64,000 nt of DNA from Psychrobacter sp. M13 (GCF_030718935.1 NZ_CP132194.1:868001-932000), one strand, 5' to 3'; positions 18,094-27,621 are shown, counted from the stretch's first letter. The notes: generated from the sequence alone by a model not told the origin. Numbers and translations: made by a program.

Positions 18094-19836
18094 ATGAATA
18101 AACCTGTCAATAATGCAGATTTGAAGAACGAGCCAAAAAACGATTTTATTCGTAATATTATTCGTGAAGATGTCAAAGCAGAGAAATACAAGCAGATAGT
18201 CACGCGCTTTCCACCTGAGCCAAACGGCTATCTGCATCTCGGTCATGTGAAGTCGATTTGCCTTAACTTTGGCGTGGCCGAGGAGTTCGGTGGTATTTGT
18301 CATTTGCGCTATGACGATACCAATCCGACTGCCGAAAAGCAGGACTACATCGATAATATCAAGACGGATGTGCAGTGGCTGGGATTTGAGTGGGCAGGAG
18401 AGGCGCTACATGCTTCTAGCTACTTCGACCAGCTCCATGCGTGGGCGGTGCAATTGATTGAGCAAGGTGATGCCTATGTCGATCTGCAAACTCCTGAGCA
18501 AATAAAAGACAATCGTGGCTCATTCAATGAGGTAGGCAAGCCTTCACCGCAGCGCGAGGCAAGCGTTGAAGATAATCTAAAATTATTCGATGACATGAAA
18601 AACGGCAAATATGCGGATGGAAAAGCCGTACTGCGTGCCAAAATCAATATGTCTGACGCTAATATGAATCTGCGTGATCCCATTATCTATCGCGTGATGC
18701 ATCAAGAGCATCATCAGACGGGCGATAAATGGTGCATCTACCCGATGTATGATTTTGCTCATCCGCTATCGGACGCCCATGAGGGTATTACCCATTCGAT
18801 CTGTACGCTAGAGTTTGAAGATCATCGTCCATTCTATGATTGGATCGTGGCGAAGATTGGCTTTGATATACCGCCACATCAGTATGAGTTTTCGCGCTTA
18901 AATGTGGATCATACTCTAACCAGTAAGCGTAAACTCAAACAATTAGTCGATGAAAATATTGTTAGCGGCTGGGATGATCCACGCATGCCAACTATCGCCG
19001 GTATGCGTCGCCGTGGCTATACGCCTGAGGGACTGCGTGACTTCTGTGATCGAGTTGGCGTTACCAAAGCGGATAGTGTGGTTGATATGCGTTTGCTTGA
19101 ATTTAGCATTCGTCAGTCACTAGACGATACGACCGCGCGTGGTATGGCAGTATTAAAGCCATTAAAGGTGACGATTACTAACTTTGATGAAGCGGTTGAA
19201 GAGTGGGAGACCCTCAAAGCGGATAGCGTCAATGCACGTTTTGATAAGGACAGCCAAACGTTATGGCTTACTCAACCTAAGCATCCTAATGTCGAGGATA
19301 TGGGTGAGCGCGAGATTCCGTTTACCAAAGACTTGTATATCGATCAAGGTGATTACGAGCTTGAGCCGCCAGCAGGCTATAAGCGCCTGTCACCAGAGAA
19401 GAGCGAGATTCGTCTGCGTAATACTTATGTGTTAGCAGTGACTGAGCATGTACTAGATGACGCAGGGAATGTTACTGAGCTAAAAGCCACTATTGATCCG
19501 ACAACGCTAGGTCAAAATCCTGAAGGTCGTAAAGTGAAAGGCGTCATTCATTGGGTGTCAGCTAGCCAAGGCATTCCAGCGACGGTTCGTTTGTACGAGC
19601 AGTTATTTAGTGTTGAAGATCCGAGCAGTGTTAGCGACGTTCATGAAGCGTTAAATCCTAACTCATTAACTGAGCTTAGTGCGGTAGTTGAGCCGTCATT
19701 GGTAGCCGCTGATGCAGGCACGCGCTTTCAGTTTGAGCGTGAAGGCTACTTTATCTCAGATGCCGTTGAGCATAGCAATGAGACACCCGTATTTAACCAA
19801 ATCGTCAGCTTACGCGATAGTTATAAGCCTGCTTAA
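18094..19836 (+). CDS. glnS: glutaminyl-tRNA synthetase
   Basis: This class I synthetase charges tRNA-Gln. The 580-residue protein carries the HIGH-type PPEPNGYLHLGHVKS near residue 41. The DDTNP segment is near 73, the KMSKS-type LTSKRKL near 276 and the RGYTPEGLRDF helical region near 310. The C-terminal third is the two-barrel anticodon-binding domain. SD AGGAG is nine bases before the ATG. A five-codon out-of-frame mini-ORF (ATG at 18087, stop at 18101) overlaps the start and could slightly modulate initiation. Presence of GlnRS does not exclude GatCAB in this organism. Confidence 0.97.
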   Translation: MNKPVNNADLKNEPKNDFIRNIIREDVKAEKYKQIVTRFPPEPNGYLHLGHVKSICLNFGVAEEFGGICHLRYDDTNPTAEKQDYIDNIKTDVQWLGFEWAGEALHASSYFDQLHAWAVQLIEQGDAYVDLQTPEQIKDNRGSFNEVGKPSPQREASVEDNLKLFDDMKNGKYADGKAVLRAKINMSDANMNLRDPIIYRVMHQEHHQTGDKWCIYPMYDFAHPLSDAHEGITHSICTLEFEDHRPFYDWIVAKIGFDIPPHQYEFSRLNVDHTLTSKRKLKQLVDENIVSGWDDPRMPTIAGMRRRGYTPEGLRDFCDRVGVTKADSVVDMRLLEFSIRQSLDDTTARGMAVLKPLKVTITNFDEAVEEWETLKADSVNARFDKDSQTLWLTQPKHPNVEDMGEREIPFTKDLYIDQGDYELEPPAGYKRLSPEKSEIRLRNTYVLAVTEHVLDDAGNVTELKATIDPTTLGQNPEGRKVKGVIHWVSASQGIPATVRLYEQLFSVEDPSSVSDVHEALNPNSLTELSAVVEPSLVAADAGTRFQFEREGYFISDAVEHSNETPVFNQIVSLRDSYKPA

Positions 19837-19888
19837 TCGACAACGATAATATAGTGTAAATTTACTAGACAATAGTAGTTTAAAGATT

Positions 19889-19924
19889 AGCCCATTTCAA
19901 GTAAGCTTGAGGTGGGCTTTTTTG
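19889..19924 (+). terminator. terminator of glnS
   Basis: AGCCCATTTCAAG pairs with CTTGAGGTGGGCT with wobble, and TTTTTT follows. It lies about 50 bp after the stop codon. Confidence 0.85.
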
Positions 19925-19984
19925 TAAGCATGGAATTTCTGATTTATAGTCGTAATGATAAATAAAAAATATTGAGGGTTCGAT

Positions 19985-20731
19985 ATGGCAAAATTTTTAA
20001 ATAGCAGTGGCACCACTTATCACTTAGAAGAATTGATAAAAAACGCCTCTGACAGGTTAATCATTATCAGTCCTTACCTAAAGCTGAATGAGCGTATTAA
20101 AGAGTTATTAGAAGATCGCAATCGTCTTAAGATTGATATCCGTATTGTTTATGGAAAAAACGACTTACATCCGGAAGAGATCAATTGGCTCAAAAATTTA
20201 ACCTTTATTCGCACTAGCTTCTGCAAAAATCTCCATGCTAAATGCTATTTAAATGAAAACGAATGTATTATCACTAGCCTCAATTTATACGAATTTAGCC
20301 AAGTGAATAACAATGAGATGGGCGTGCTGATTTACCGTAATGATGACGCTAAGTTATACGCGGATACTTACGAAGAAGCGCAACGCATTATCCGTATCAG
20401 TGATGAGGTGCGGATGTCGCTTGAAAAAGTAGGCGACTCCGATAATAAAGCGACGTCAAACGCAAATGCTGATGGCGAGACTGCGGTAACCGCCACTACG
20501 AAACCTGTGGAAGTGGCCGCACCTAATTACTCAAAATTGACCACAGCAAAATTAGCTAAAGAGTTAGGGCTTAAAACTCAGGAACTAAATAGTAAACTAT
20601 TAGAAGCGGGTTACTTAGAAGACAAAGAGGGCGAGCTGGTACTCACAGATGCTGGCAAGTTAGCAGGTGGTAGTAGTAAACGCGGTAAATTTGGGGAGTT
20701 TTGTCTTTGGGACTCAGGAATAGTAATTTAG
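19985..20731 (+). CDS. PLD-like domain protein with C-terminal winged-helix-like domain
   Basis: The 248-residue protein has no signal peptide and should be cytosolic. Residues about 10-140 look like a single phospholipase D-like half: RLIIISPYLKL near 24 and the HKD-type motif with H84 and K86, where the usual Asp is E91. A 35-residue Ala/Thr-rich linker follows. The tail (about 180-248) reads TTAKLAKELGLKTQELNSKL, then ELVLTDAGKLAGG and GEFCLW. It resembles the DNA-binding tails of phage antirepressor/KilA-C-type proteins. A nuclease or DNA-end-processing role is possible but unproven. It stands alone between glnS and a peroxiredoxin. Confidence 0.65.
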   Translation: MAKFLNSSGTTYHLEELIKNASDRLIIISPYLKLNERIKELLEDRNRLKIDIRIVYGKNDLHPEEINWLKNLTFIRTSFCKNLHAKCYLNENECIITSLNLYEFSQVNNNEMGVLIYRNDDAKLYADTYEEAQRIIRISDEVRMSLEKVGDSDNKATSNANADGETAVTATTKPVEVAAPNYSKLTTAKLAKELGLKTQELNSKLLEAGYLEDKEGELVLTDAGKLAGGSSKRGKFGEFCLWDSGIVI

Positions 20732-20928
20732 AATATTAGGTTCACAAAAATATATTTTTGCTTAGCCTGAAATAGAATAACGGCATTACAATCTGTCACA
20801 AGACATTCATAACCAATTTGTTAAGATTGAATAGATTTCCAAACGCACCGCTAGACAATAGCTGAGTGCGTCAATGATAATAATTTAAGCGCTACATCAG
20901 ATCAGCGCTCACTACTAAGGATTCAGTT

Positions 20929-21567
20929 ATGGCACATTTACGTCTTGGCGATAGCGCCCCAAATTTTGATGCAAACACCACAGATGGTGAGATTAATTTT
21001 TATGACTGGGCAGGGGACAACTGGGTAGTGTTTTTCTCGCATCCAGCAGATTTCACGCCAGTATGTACCACCGAGCTTGGTCGCGCAGCAGCCCTCAATG
21101 GCGAATTTCAAAAGCGTGGGGTTAAGCCAATCTGTATTTCTGTTGATGGCATCGACGATCATCACGCTTGGGCAAAAGACATTGGCGAGACGCAAGGAAC
21201 GGAACTAAACTTCCCAATTATCGCTGATCCAAATAAAGACGTCGCAAATTTATATGACATGCTGCACCCTAACGCTAGTACGACGGCTACGGTCAGAAGT
21301 GTCTTTATTATTGATCCTAATAAAAAGATCCGTCTGACCTTAACTTATCCTGCCAGTTGTGGTCGTAACTTTGATGAGATCATTCGAGTGATTGATGCGA
21401 TTCAGTTGTCTGACGAATATAACATTGCTACCCCAGTAGACTGGCAAGATGGTGATGATGTTATCATTCCACCAAGCGTCAAAAACGAAGATATCGCTGC
21501 AAACTATCCAAAAGGTCATACTGAAATTAAGCCGTATTTGCGTACGACGCCTGCACCCAATAAATAA
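20929..21567 (+). CDS. 1-Cys peroxiredoxin (Prx6 type)
   Basis: This thiol peroxidase reduces H2O2 and organic peroxides. The 212-residue length with a long C-terminal part (PVDWQDGDDVIIPPSVKNE) is typical of the Prx6 subfamily. The peroxidatic cysteine is C46 in HPADFTPVCTTELG, and the supporting arginine lies in ATVRSVFIIDP near 123. A second cysteine in CISVDG and one in SCGRNFDE are not standard resolving positions. A promoter is likely in the 197-bp gap, and a terminator follows. Confidence 0.93.
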   Translation: MAHLRLGDSAPNFDANTTDGEINFYDWAGDNWVVFFSHPADFTPVCTTELGRAAALNGEFQKRGVKPICISVDGIDDHHAWAKDIGETQGTELNFPIIADPNKDVANLYDMLHPNASTTATVRSVFIIDPNKKIRLTLTYPASCGRNFDEIIRVIDAIQLSDEYNIATPVDWQDGDDVIIPPSVKNEDIAANYPKGHTEIKPYLRTTPAPNK

Positions 21568-21629
21568 GTATAAAAACTTAATAGTTAGCAAAATATTTAT
21601 CTTTACAATCAATAAGATGACTATTTAAT

Positions 21630-21664
21630 AAAAGCCCCATAGCCTCAGGTTGTGGGGCTTTTGT
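21630..21664 (+). terminator. terminator of the peroxiredoxin gene
   Basis: AAAAGCCCCA pairs with TGGGGCTTTT around a roughly 15-nt loop, with T residues following. It lies about 60 bp past the stop. Confidence 0.8.
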
Positions 21665-21822
21665 GATTTTTTAACAAGTAGTGAAAAGCTTTTGCTATGA
21701 TGTAAAGCGTAGGTTCAAATATCAAGGCTACTAATTTTTGACTGGGTCTCGATTTTGTCAGAAAAACTATAACGATAAACGCTCATCAGCCACATTTTAT
21801 GACTAACTCCTAGGACCATACT

Positions 21823-22479
21823 ATGAAAACATTATACGTTACGCGTACCGCGCCAAATCCACGCAAGGCTCTCATTTTACTGGCTTCAAAAGGTATTGAT
21901 ATCGATGACATGGACGATCTTGATGTTGTAGATATTGATATTATACAAAACGAGCATACGACTGATGACTTTAGCAAAATGAACCCTATGCAGACTGTGC
22001 CGACGATGACCTTGGATGATGGTACGGTGCTAAATGATTCACAAGCGATCTGTGAGTATTTAGATCGGGTCTATGGTGAGCGCTCAGTGATGGGTAACGA
22101 TGTGGTACAACGAGCACAAATCTGTGCCATGCGCCGTGTCGCTGAGTTTGAAGTGCTTTATAACTTTATGCTGGCCTTTCAGCACAGTCACCCCTCCAAA
22201 GCCCAGCGTGTTGATCAAGTGCCTGAGTTTGTTGAGAAGTCTATTGCTCGCGCCATCAAGGCTCTACCATACTTTGAAACAGCCTTAACAGATCGTGATT
22301 ATTTAGTCACAGACCAGCTTACCTTTGCTGATATTGTGCTGTATTTAGGACTTGATTTTGGCAAAGTCGTTAAGGTAAACCCTGCTGATCATGGCGCGAA
22401 CATTGCCCGTTTTTATCAGATGATGAATGAGCGCTTCAGTATCAAGAATATGGCCAAAGCCAAAGCTAGCAACGACTAG
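21823..22479 (+). CDS. glutathione S-transferase family protein
   Basis: The 218-residue protein has a thioredoxin-like N-terminal half (TLYVTRTAPNPRKALILL) with the glutathione-binding QTVPTMTLDDG and NDSQAICEYLD motifs near 53-80. An all-helical C-terminal half contains TFADIVLYLGLDFG. The TAPNPRKALI start, where a catalytic Tyr/Ser/Cys would sit, is of the type seen in uncharacterised bacterial GSTs. Substrate is unknown. A stringent-starvation SspA-like role is an alternative, but the SspA hallmark segments are not obvious. SD AGGA is present, and the gene appears monocistronic. Confidence 0.82.
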   Translation: MKTLYVTRTAPNPRKALILLASKGIDIDDMDDLDVVDIDIIQNEHTTDDFSKMNPMQTVPTMTLDDGTVLNDSQAICEYLDRVYGERSVMGNDVVQRAQICAMRRVAEFEVLYNFMLAFQHSHPSKAQRVDQVPEFVEKSIARAIKALPYFETALTDRDYLVTDQLTFADIVLYLGLDFGKVVKVNPADHGANIARFYQMMNERFSIKNMAKAKASND

Positions 22480-22547
22480 AATGTGTCATATGCTCTAACA
22501 GCATCCTATTAACATCGTAGTATCTTATTACTGAAAGAGGAGTGATT

Positions 22548-23444
22548 ATGAAACCAATAATGAGCTCGGCAAGAGTATTAATACCAAGTCTATTGGTAGC
22601 AAGTTTAGCCTTAAGCGCCTGTAACGATACTGCAAAAGTTCAAGAAGCTGAACTGGGAACGACAGCGGACACTAGTGAGGTGGTAGCTGAAGATAATAGC
22701 CAGACGACAACGAATATGACTGACGATGATAGCGCAACTCCTGAGCAAGCGATGATAGATACCCTTGACAGCTACCGCTGGTCGCTGGCTTCTGCTGTGG
22801 ATAGTAATAATCAGCCTATCACTGCATTGACGACGATCAAAGAGCAGGTCATGCTAAACTTTGATAGTCAAAGTCAAAATAATATCAGCTATAACGTTGG
22901 TTGTAATACCATCAGCGCCGTCTATAAGCTACAAGAGCAAATGCTTAACGTTAAAGACGGTATGAGTACCAAGATGTCTTGTGGCAAACTAGACGCCGTA
23001 GAAAACCAGCTGAACGAGTTAATGCAAGGCGATAGCACAGTCAGTCTAACAACCAGTGAAACGCCAAGCCTGACCCAAGTGACTAGCAATTCAGTAACGC
23101 TGGTTTGGAGCGGTAGAATGACGGCACAAGCCAAATATAATAGTAAAAGCGATACGGTATTTTGGGCAGTAGATGCGCAGAGCAAACCTTGCTCAGACAA
23201 TAACGCGCAGCTGTGTCTGCAAGTTAGACCTGTTACTTACGATGAGCAAGGCATAAAAACGACCGAGGGAGAGGTAGTCGAGTTTGCAGGTGTCATTGAT
23301 GGCTATGAGCACGATGATACTCATAATGAAGTACTGCGCCTAAAACGTTTTAAAACAGAGGTGGATAGCGTATTAGTAGATAACATAGATTCGCAATACG
23401 CGTATGTATTGGATACCATTATAGAGCGAACGGCCGTTAAATAG
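22548..23444 (+). CDS. META/HslJ-type lipoprotein with DUF4377-like C-terminus
   Basis: The protein is an outer-envelope lipoprotein: a signal peptide ends ASLALSAC, and the mature part begins with an acidic Thr/Ser-rich linker. Residues about 70-190 resemble the META domain, with YRWSLASAVDSNNQPI followed by YNVGCNTISAVY and CGKLDAVENQLNELM. The last 85 residues (CSDNNAQLCLQVRPV to the end) resemble DUF4377. This pairing is common in lipoproteins tied to heat or antibiotic tolerance, but the function here is unknown. I start at the ATG at 22548, since GAGGAG fits it; a GTG at 22542 is also in frame. Confidence 0.75.
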   Translation: MKPIMSSARVLIPSLLVASLALSACNDTAKVQEAELGTTADTSEVVAEDNSQTTTNMTDDDSATPEQAMIDTLDSYRWSLASAVDSNNQPITALTTIKEQVMLNFDSQSQNNISYNVGCNTISAVYKLQEQMLNVKDGMSTKMSCGKLDAVENQLNELMQGDSTVSLTTSETPSLTQVTSNSVTLVWSGRMTAQAKYNSKSDTVFWAVDAQSKPCSDNNAQLCLQVRPVTYDEQGIKTTEGEVVEFAGVIDGYEHDDTHNEVLRLKRFKTEVDSVLVDNIDSQYAYVLDTIIERTAVK

Positions 23445-23484
23445 TATTTATGAACGTCATAAAATTCAGGTTATAAGTAGTATG

Positions 23485-23551
23485 CGTAGGGTGCGTTCCA
23501 CGCACCGATGAATAATTATAACTTTATGGTTAGTGCGCATGGCAGATACTA
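23485..23551. repeat. 67-bp degenerate palindrome, copy 2 of the GTAGGGTGC family
   Basis: The left arm reads GTAGGGTGCGTTCCACGCACC. The right arm (AGTGCGCATGGCAG then ATACTAC) is a decayed inverse. The repeat sits in the gap between the convergent META lipoprotein gene and ruvC. The right arm has several substitutions relative to copy 1. Confidence 0.6.
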
Positions 23552-23598
23552 CAAAAGCTAAACGATTCAAATATTTTTAATTATGGCGCGCTAATGCA

Positions 23599-24183
23599 TT
23601 ATCGCAAATTACCTAAGTCCTCTTCTGTTAGCCGCCAGCGACCTTTCTTTTTAGAGGCACCGCGACCGCGCATAGCGCTATTGAGGATCAGTTTATTCAT
23701 AGAATGGCTTGAATGAGCATGACAAATGGCACAAGCTAGTCCATCAGCCGCATCTTGCTGTGGTACAAAATCTAGGGCTAAGATCCGACAAACCATCTCT
23801 TGGACTTGCTCTTTGGCCGCTGCGCCATAACCGCAAACCGCTTGCTTAATCTGCCTAGCGGTATATTCTGACACTTCTAAATCTAAGGCTACCATAGCGG
23901 CAATAGCCGCGCCGCGTGCTTGACCCAGCTTTAGCGCTGAATCTGGGTTTTCTGCCATAAATACTTGTTCAATAGCAGTATAGATAGGCTCATCAGCGTA
24001 CTTAATATGATGCTGAGTAATACGCGTTAAGCCATTAAAAATACGTTTTAGACGCTCAGGCATCTCTTTGGTATCGGTACGAATAGTCCCTGCATCGATA
24101 TAGGTCAGCTTATCGCCTGTTTGTTGCACGATACCATAGCCTGTCATACGCGAGCCGGGATCTATTCCGATGATAATTGCCAT
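23599..24183 (-). CDS. ruvC: Holliday junction resolvase RuvC
   Basis: RuvC nicks Holliday junctions symmetrically and acts with RuvAB. The 194-residue length is normal when started at the ATG at 24183 ([11 protein letters not shown]). A longer in-frame extension upstream has no family similarity and is rejected. Catalytic acidic residues are visible: D in GIDPGS, E in TAIEQVF, and the Asp pair in [15 protein letters not shown] basic tail ([13 protein letters not shown]) extends the C-terminus. The gene is far from ruvA and ruvB (about 16 kb away), unlike the E. coli cluster. Confidence 0.96.
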   Translation of the reverse strand: MAIIIGIDPGSRMTGYGIVQQTGDKLTYIDAGTIRTDTKEMPERLKRIFNGLTRITQHHIKYADEPIYTAIEQVFMAENPDSALKLGQARGAAIAAMVALDLEVSEYTARQIKQAVCGYGAAAKEQVQEMVCRILALDFVPQQDAADGLACAICHAHSSHSMNKLILNSAMRGRGASKKKGRWRLTEEDLGNLR

Positions 24184-24373
24184 AATCTTCCAATTCACGA
24201 TTGTAATTAGTTTTATATCTAACTCATAAGGGTTTAAATATTTGCTACAAGTTTGATAGTATAGCAAGCCATCCCCATATAGAGGATAAGTTAAGCCATT
24301 TAATTTGCTTAACCTTTTATTCAACGCTTTATTTAACGCTTAATCTCAGTTTAATTTTATAGGACGACAGTTT

Positions 24374-25048
24374 ATGGGTCAGATAGTAGGTATTGCCATC
24401 GTTTGGTTTATCATTGAGATGCTGGTCTGGTACTTGTTGGCTCAGTCTATTAGTGGCTGGCTAGTGTTTGCATGGTTTATTGTGGCAGCAGTCATCGGTA
24501 TCTCTTTTATTCGCAAAGGCATGGTATCACTGAATCCCATGGCGCAGCAGATGAAAGCAGGCGGTATGATGAATCCATCAATGCGCCCGCAAGAGTCTAC
24601 TATGCTCAAGAGTGTAGCGATGGCCGTCGCTGGTATTTTACTACTAATACCTGGGATCATTAGTGACTTATTAGCGCTACTAGTCGTATTACCGCCTGTG
24701 CAGAAAAAGCTCAAAGATATGGCCAATACTTATGTCATGAACAATCAGCAAAAAATGATGGAGATGATGGCTAAGCAAATGGGTGGTGCCAGTGGTATGG
24801 GTGGCATGGGTGGACAGAACCCGTTTGGTGGTATGGGCGGACAGAACCCATTCGGCGGCATGAGTGGTCAAAATCCCTTTGGTGACGTTAATGATAGAGC
24901 GGGACAAAACCCTTTTGGTGATGTCAGTGGTAATCAGCAGCAAAACCAATTTGGCAATGTCTTCAAGCAGCATACTACCATCGATGGTACTGCCAAAAAC
25001 ATTCCTAAAGATGTCAAAAAGATCACTAAGTCGGCTAATGATGAATAA
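24374..25048 (+). CDS. fxsA: FxsA family membrane protein with NPFG repeats
   Basis: FxsA proteins are small inner-membrane proteins, named for suppression of F exclusion of phage T7. This 224-residue protein has three to four hydrophobic segments in the first 115 residues, including FAWFIVAAVIGISFIRKGM and VAGILLLIPGIISDLLALLVVLP, the latter diagnostic of the family. A Met/Gln-rich helix follows. Then comes a tandem region (about 135-190) with GGMGGQNPFG repeated and GQNPFGDV variants. That tail is unusual next to the roughly 160-residue E. coli FxsA. SD AGGA precedes the ATG, and a strong terminator follows. Confidence 0.88.
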   Translation: MGQIVGIAIVWFIIEMLVWYLLAQSISGWLVFAWFIVAAVIGISFIRKGMVSLNPMAQQMKAGGMMNPSMRPQESTMLKSVAMAVAGILLLIPGIISDLLALLVVLPPVQKKLKDMANTYVMNNQQKMMEMMAKQMGGASGMGGMGGQNPFGGMGGQNPFGGMSGQNPFGDVNDRAGQNPFGDVSGNQQQNQFGNVFKQHTTIDGTAKNIPKDVKKITKSANDE

Positions 25049-25066
25049 TTATTTATCTAGTAGCGC

Positions 25067-25107
25067 ATAAAAAAAGCCCCTTTCAATAACATGAAAGGGG
25101 CTTTTTA
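25067..25107. terminator. bidirectional terminator between fxsA and the 6S RNA gene
   Basis: AAAAAAAGCCCCTTTCA pairs with TGAAAGGGGCTTTTT, giving a GC-rich stem with T-runs on both strands. It can end fxsA transcripts rightward and 6S RNA precursors leftward. Confidence 0.85.
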
Positions 25108-25159
25108 GTGACTATTAAGTGTCGCTCCTATAAAGGGTTCTACTCAACAATCGAATATA

Positions 25160-25350
25160 ACAACCGAAGTGCCGCCGTGGGATGGTGACCCATGAACCGT
25201 GAAGTTCAGGGCGGATGTGTCATCGTCTCGGCAGGTTTCCTGATACACTGCAAGCAGTGCAGGCATACACAATGAAACGATAGGTAGCACATCCAGGTAA
25301 AGCATTATCGGCTCAGGGAAATAGCATCCACTCGCTAACACTTCAGAATA
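25160..25350 (-). ncRNA. ssrS: 6S RNA
   Basis: 6S RNA binds sigma70 RNA polymerase by mimicking an open promoter and lowers transcription in stationary phase. On the minus strand the segment CCCTGAGCCGATA matches the conserved E. coli 6S block. So does the run GACGATGACACATCC, followed by CCTGAAC, GGTTCA, GGTCAC and CGGCGGCA in the same order. The ends CTGAAGTG (25339-25346) and CACTTCGG (25164-25171) form the closing stem. Length of about 190 nt fits. A strong promoter lies directly upstream. The exact ends are inferred. It is not next to the usual 5-formyl-THF cyclo-ligase gene. Confidence 0.92.
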
Positions 25351-25355
25351 GTTCA

Positions 25356-25384
25356 ATATTACCCAATGAAATACATAATTGCAA
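25356..25384 (-). promoter_or_regulatory. sigma70 promoter of 6S RNA
   Basis: On the minus strand the -35 box TTGCAA (25379-25384) and -10 box TAATAT (25356-25361) are 17 bp apart. Transcription would start near 25349, exactly at the predicted 6S closing stem. Confidence 0.8.
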
Positions 25385-25782
25385 GTCCATTTTTATAGCT
25401 GGATTTGTTCACTAAATATAACTGAGCTTTATTGATATCTAAATGTATGACCAGTATAACGAGAGCTTAATACTTATAAGTCATAAGCTTCGGCCAAAAT
25501 TTGATTGATAGTTTTCAACCTTGTTAGTGATTAACGGAGCTAATTTCGTAGGTTGCTACTATGTCTCACTACAAGAAATTGACGATATTTTTTATAAATG
25601 TCATAACTGCAAACAATTTGTATTTGATAATAAAAAAGGTTGAATTTTAGGCAATTTTGATATTTGTGTTAAGATACATAGTCTCTGTCAGTGCCACGGT
25701 CGAATGTTCAACAGACCCTAGCTTTATACTTTGATTCCTTTAACTTATCAGTGACGTTCATCCCCTTGAGGAGCGCAAATTT
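25385..25782. other. upstream region of gpmI
   Basis: About 400 bp of AT-rich sequence between the 6S promoter and gpmI. No gene is credible. The gpmI promoter presumably lies here, perhaps around 25660-25680 (GTTAAGATACAT), but no convincing pair of boxes is visible. SD GAGGAG precedes gpmI. Confidence 0.45.
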
Positions 25783-27417
25783 ATGACCAGTAAGCAACCA
25801 TCAGAATCTAATGACTCTAATCAAAGCCAAATTAAAAACCCACCTAAGACCCCACACGTATTAATGATATTAGATGGATTTGGACATCGTGAAGATGACA
25901 ATGACAATGCGATTGCTGCTGCAAATACACCGAATCTAGATAGGATATATCAGCAGTATCCGCACGGACTAATCTCAGCTTCAGGTGAGGATGTAGGCTT
26001 GCCGCCAAGTCAGTTTGGTAATTCTGAGGTCGGTCATATGAACCTCGGCGCTGGACGTATTCTGTACCAAGACTCAACGCGTATCTCAAGCGAGGTGGCT
26101 AACCGTGACTTTTACAAAAACGAGGCACTAGTAGGCGCTGTCAATGCTGCTAATGAGCTTGGTGGTAACGTACATATTATGGGTTTGTTATCAGATGGTG
26201 GCGTCCATGCGCATCAGGATCATATCGAGGGCATGTGTCATTCAGCTTTGGTACACGGTGCCAAAAATGTCTTTGTGCATTGCTTTTTAGATGGTCGTGA
26301 TACCCCGCCTAAGTCCGCTGACAAATATATCAATCGCTTGCGCGATCATCTTAATAAGCTCAATGCTCATTACGAGGGGCGCGTACAGATTGCTAGCATT
26401 ATTGGCCGCTACTATGCTATGGATCGTGACAATCGCTGGGATCGGGTACAAAAAGCTTATGAGCTAATGACCGAAGGTAAGGCTGATCGAATCTCAACGC
26501 GGGCAGATGGTGCTGTGCAAGCGGCTTATAAAGCTCGCGAGACTGATGAGTTTATCAGTCCAACGACAGTGATTGAGCATGGTGAGACGCCATTTACTGT
26601 CGATGATAATGATGCGCTTATCTTTATGAATTTTCGTGCGGATCGTGCGCGTGAGTTGGCACAAGCCTTTTTATTGCCAGATCATGAGTTTTCAGGGTTT
26701 GCCCGTCATAAACAGCCAAAACTTGCCGCCTTTGTTATGCTCACTAAATACTCAGATATACTAGAGAATAATAGTAAGACCAGCATTGCTTATTATCCAA
26801 CGTCATTGAGCAATACGCTTGGCGAGTATCTACAACAGCAGGATAAAACTCAGCTACGTATCGCTGAAACCGAAAAGTATGCTCATGTGACTTTTTTCTT
26901 TAGCGGTGGTCGTGAAGAGGAGTTTGAAGGCGAGGTGCGTATTTTAGTACCTTCACCCGATGTGGCAACTTATGACTTGCAGCCTGAGATGAACGCACCT
27001 GAAGTTACTGATAAGTTAATAGCCGCTATTGAATCAGGCAAATATGATGTATTGATCGTCAATTATGCCAATGGTGATATGGTCGGACATACGGGTATCT
27101 TTGACGCTGCTGTAAAAGCGGTTGAGGCATTAGATGTCTGTGTGGGCCGAGTTGAGCAGGCGGTTCGCGCAGCAAACGGCGATATGCTAATCACAGCGGA
27201 TCACGGTAATTGCGAGCAGATGCAAGATTATGATAGCGGGCAAGTACATACTCAGCATACTACAGAGCATGTGCCGCTGATTTATATTGGCAAGCAAAAG
27301 CTACAAGTCCGTAAAGGCGGTAGACTAAGCGATGTAGCGCCAACTATCTTGTCGTTGATGAGTTTGGATGTCCCAGCTGAGATGACAGGTGAGAACTTGT
27401 TGATTCAAGCATTGTAA
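25783..27417 (+). CDS. gpmI: 2,3-bisphosphoglycerate-independent phosphoglycerate mutase
   Basis: This Mn-dependent enzyme interconverts 3- and 2-phosphoglycerate in glycolysis. The 544-residue protein starts with a 25-residue Ser/Asn/Gln-rich extension, then [14 protein letters not shown] with a metal Asp. The catalytic serine is in [29 protein letters not shown] and [11 protein letters not shown] carry substrate arginines, and [10 protein letters not shown] and [12 protein letters not shown] carry metal histidines. It precedes an S41 protease gene, the common gpmI-(envC)-ctpA order, though envC is absent here. A terminator separates the two. Confidence 0.97.
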   Translation: MTSKQPSESNDSNQSQIKNPPKTPHVLMILDGFGHREDDNDNAIAAANTPNLDRIYQQYPHGLISASGEDVGLPPSQFGNSEVGHMNLGAGRILYQDSTRISSEVANRDFYKNEALVGAVNAANELGGNVHIMGLLSDGGVHAHQDHIEGMCHSALVHGAKNVFVHCFLDGRDTPPKSADKYINRLRDHLNKLNAHYEGRVQIASIIGRYYAMDRDNRWDRVQKAYELMTEGKADRISTRADGAVQAAYKARETDEFISPTTVIEHGETPFTVDDNDALIFMNFRADRARELAQAFLLPDHEFSGFARHKQPKLAAFVMLTKYSDILENNSKTSIAYYPTSLSNTLGEYLQQQDKTQLRIAETEKYAHVTFFFSGGREEEFEGEVRILVPSPDVATYDLQPEMNAPEVTDKLIAAIESGKYDVLIVNYANGDMVGHTGIFDAAVKAVEALDVCVGRVEQAVRAANGDMLITADHGNCEQMQDYDSGQVHTQHTTEHVPLIYIGKQKLQVRKGGRLSDVAPTILSLMSLDVPAEMTGENLLIQAL

Positions 27418-27492
27418 GCGTCAATGCCTATTTGATCTGATGACGACCACTCAAAAAGAGATGTCATTTAGAAAAGCTAAATAAGTAGGTCT

Positions 27493-27526
27493 AAAAGCGA
27501 AGATAAGTATTATCTTCGCTTTTTTT
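27493..27526 (+). terminator. terminator of gpmI
   Basis: AAAGCGAAGATA pairs with TATCTTCGCTTT and is followed by a T-run of eight. It lies 75 bp after the stop codon. Confidence 0.88.
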
Positions 27527-27621
27527 AATTGATGATACCCCTTAGTCTGTCCCTTCATTAAAGCCGTATTTAGGGTATATATGCCTTATAATGGTCATAA
27601 GTATTATCTTATAAGTGTCTT

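Noticed and set aside
24184-24324. N-terminal extension of RuvC
   Set aside because: The family start [11 protein letters not shown] lies at 24183, and the upstream residues have no similarity to RuvC.
25144-25356. 70-codon minus-strand open frame
   Set aside because: It coincides with the 6S RNA, whose conserved blocks and closing stem explain the sequence. No ribosome binding site fits.
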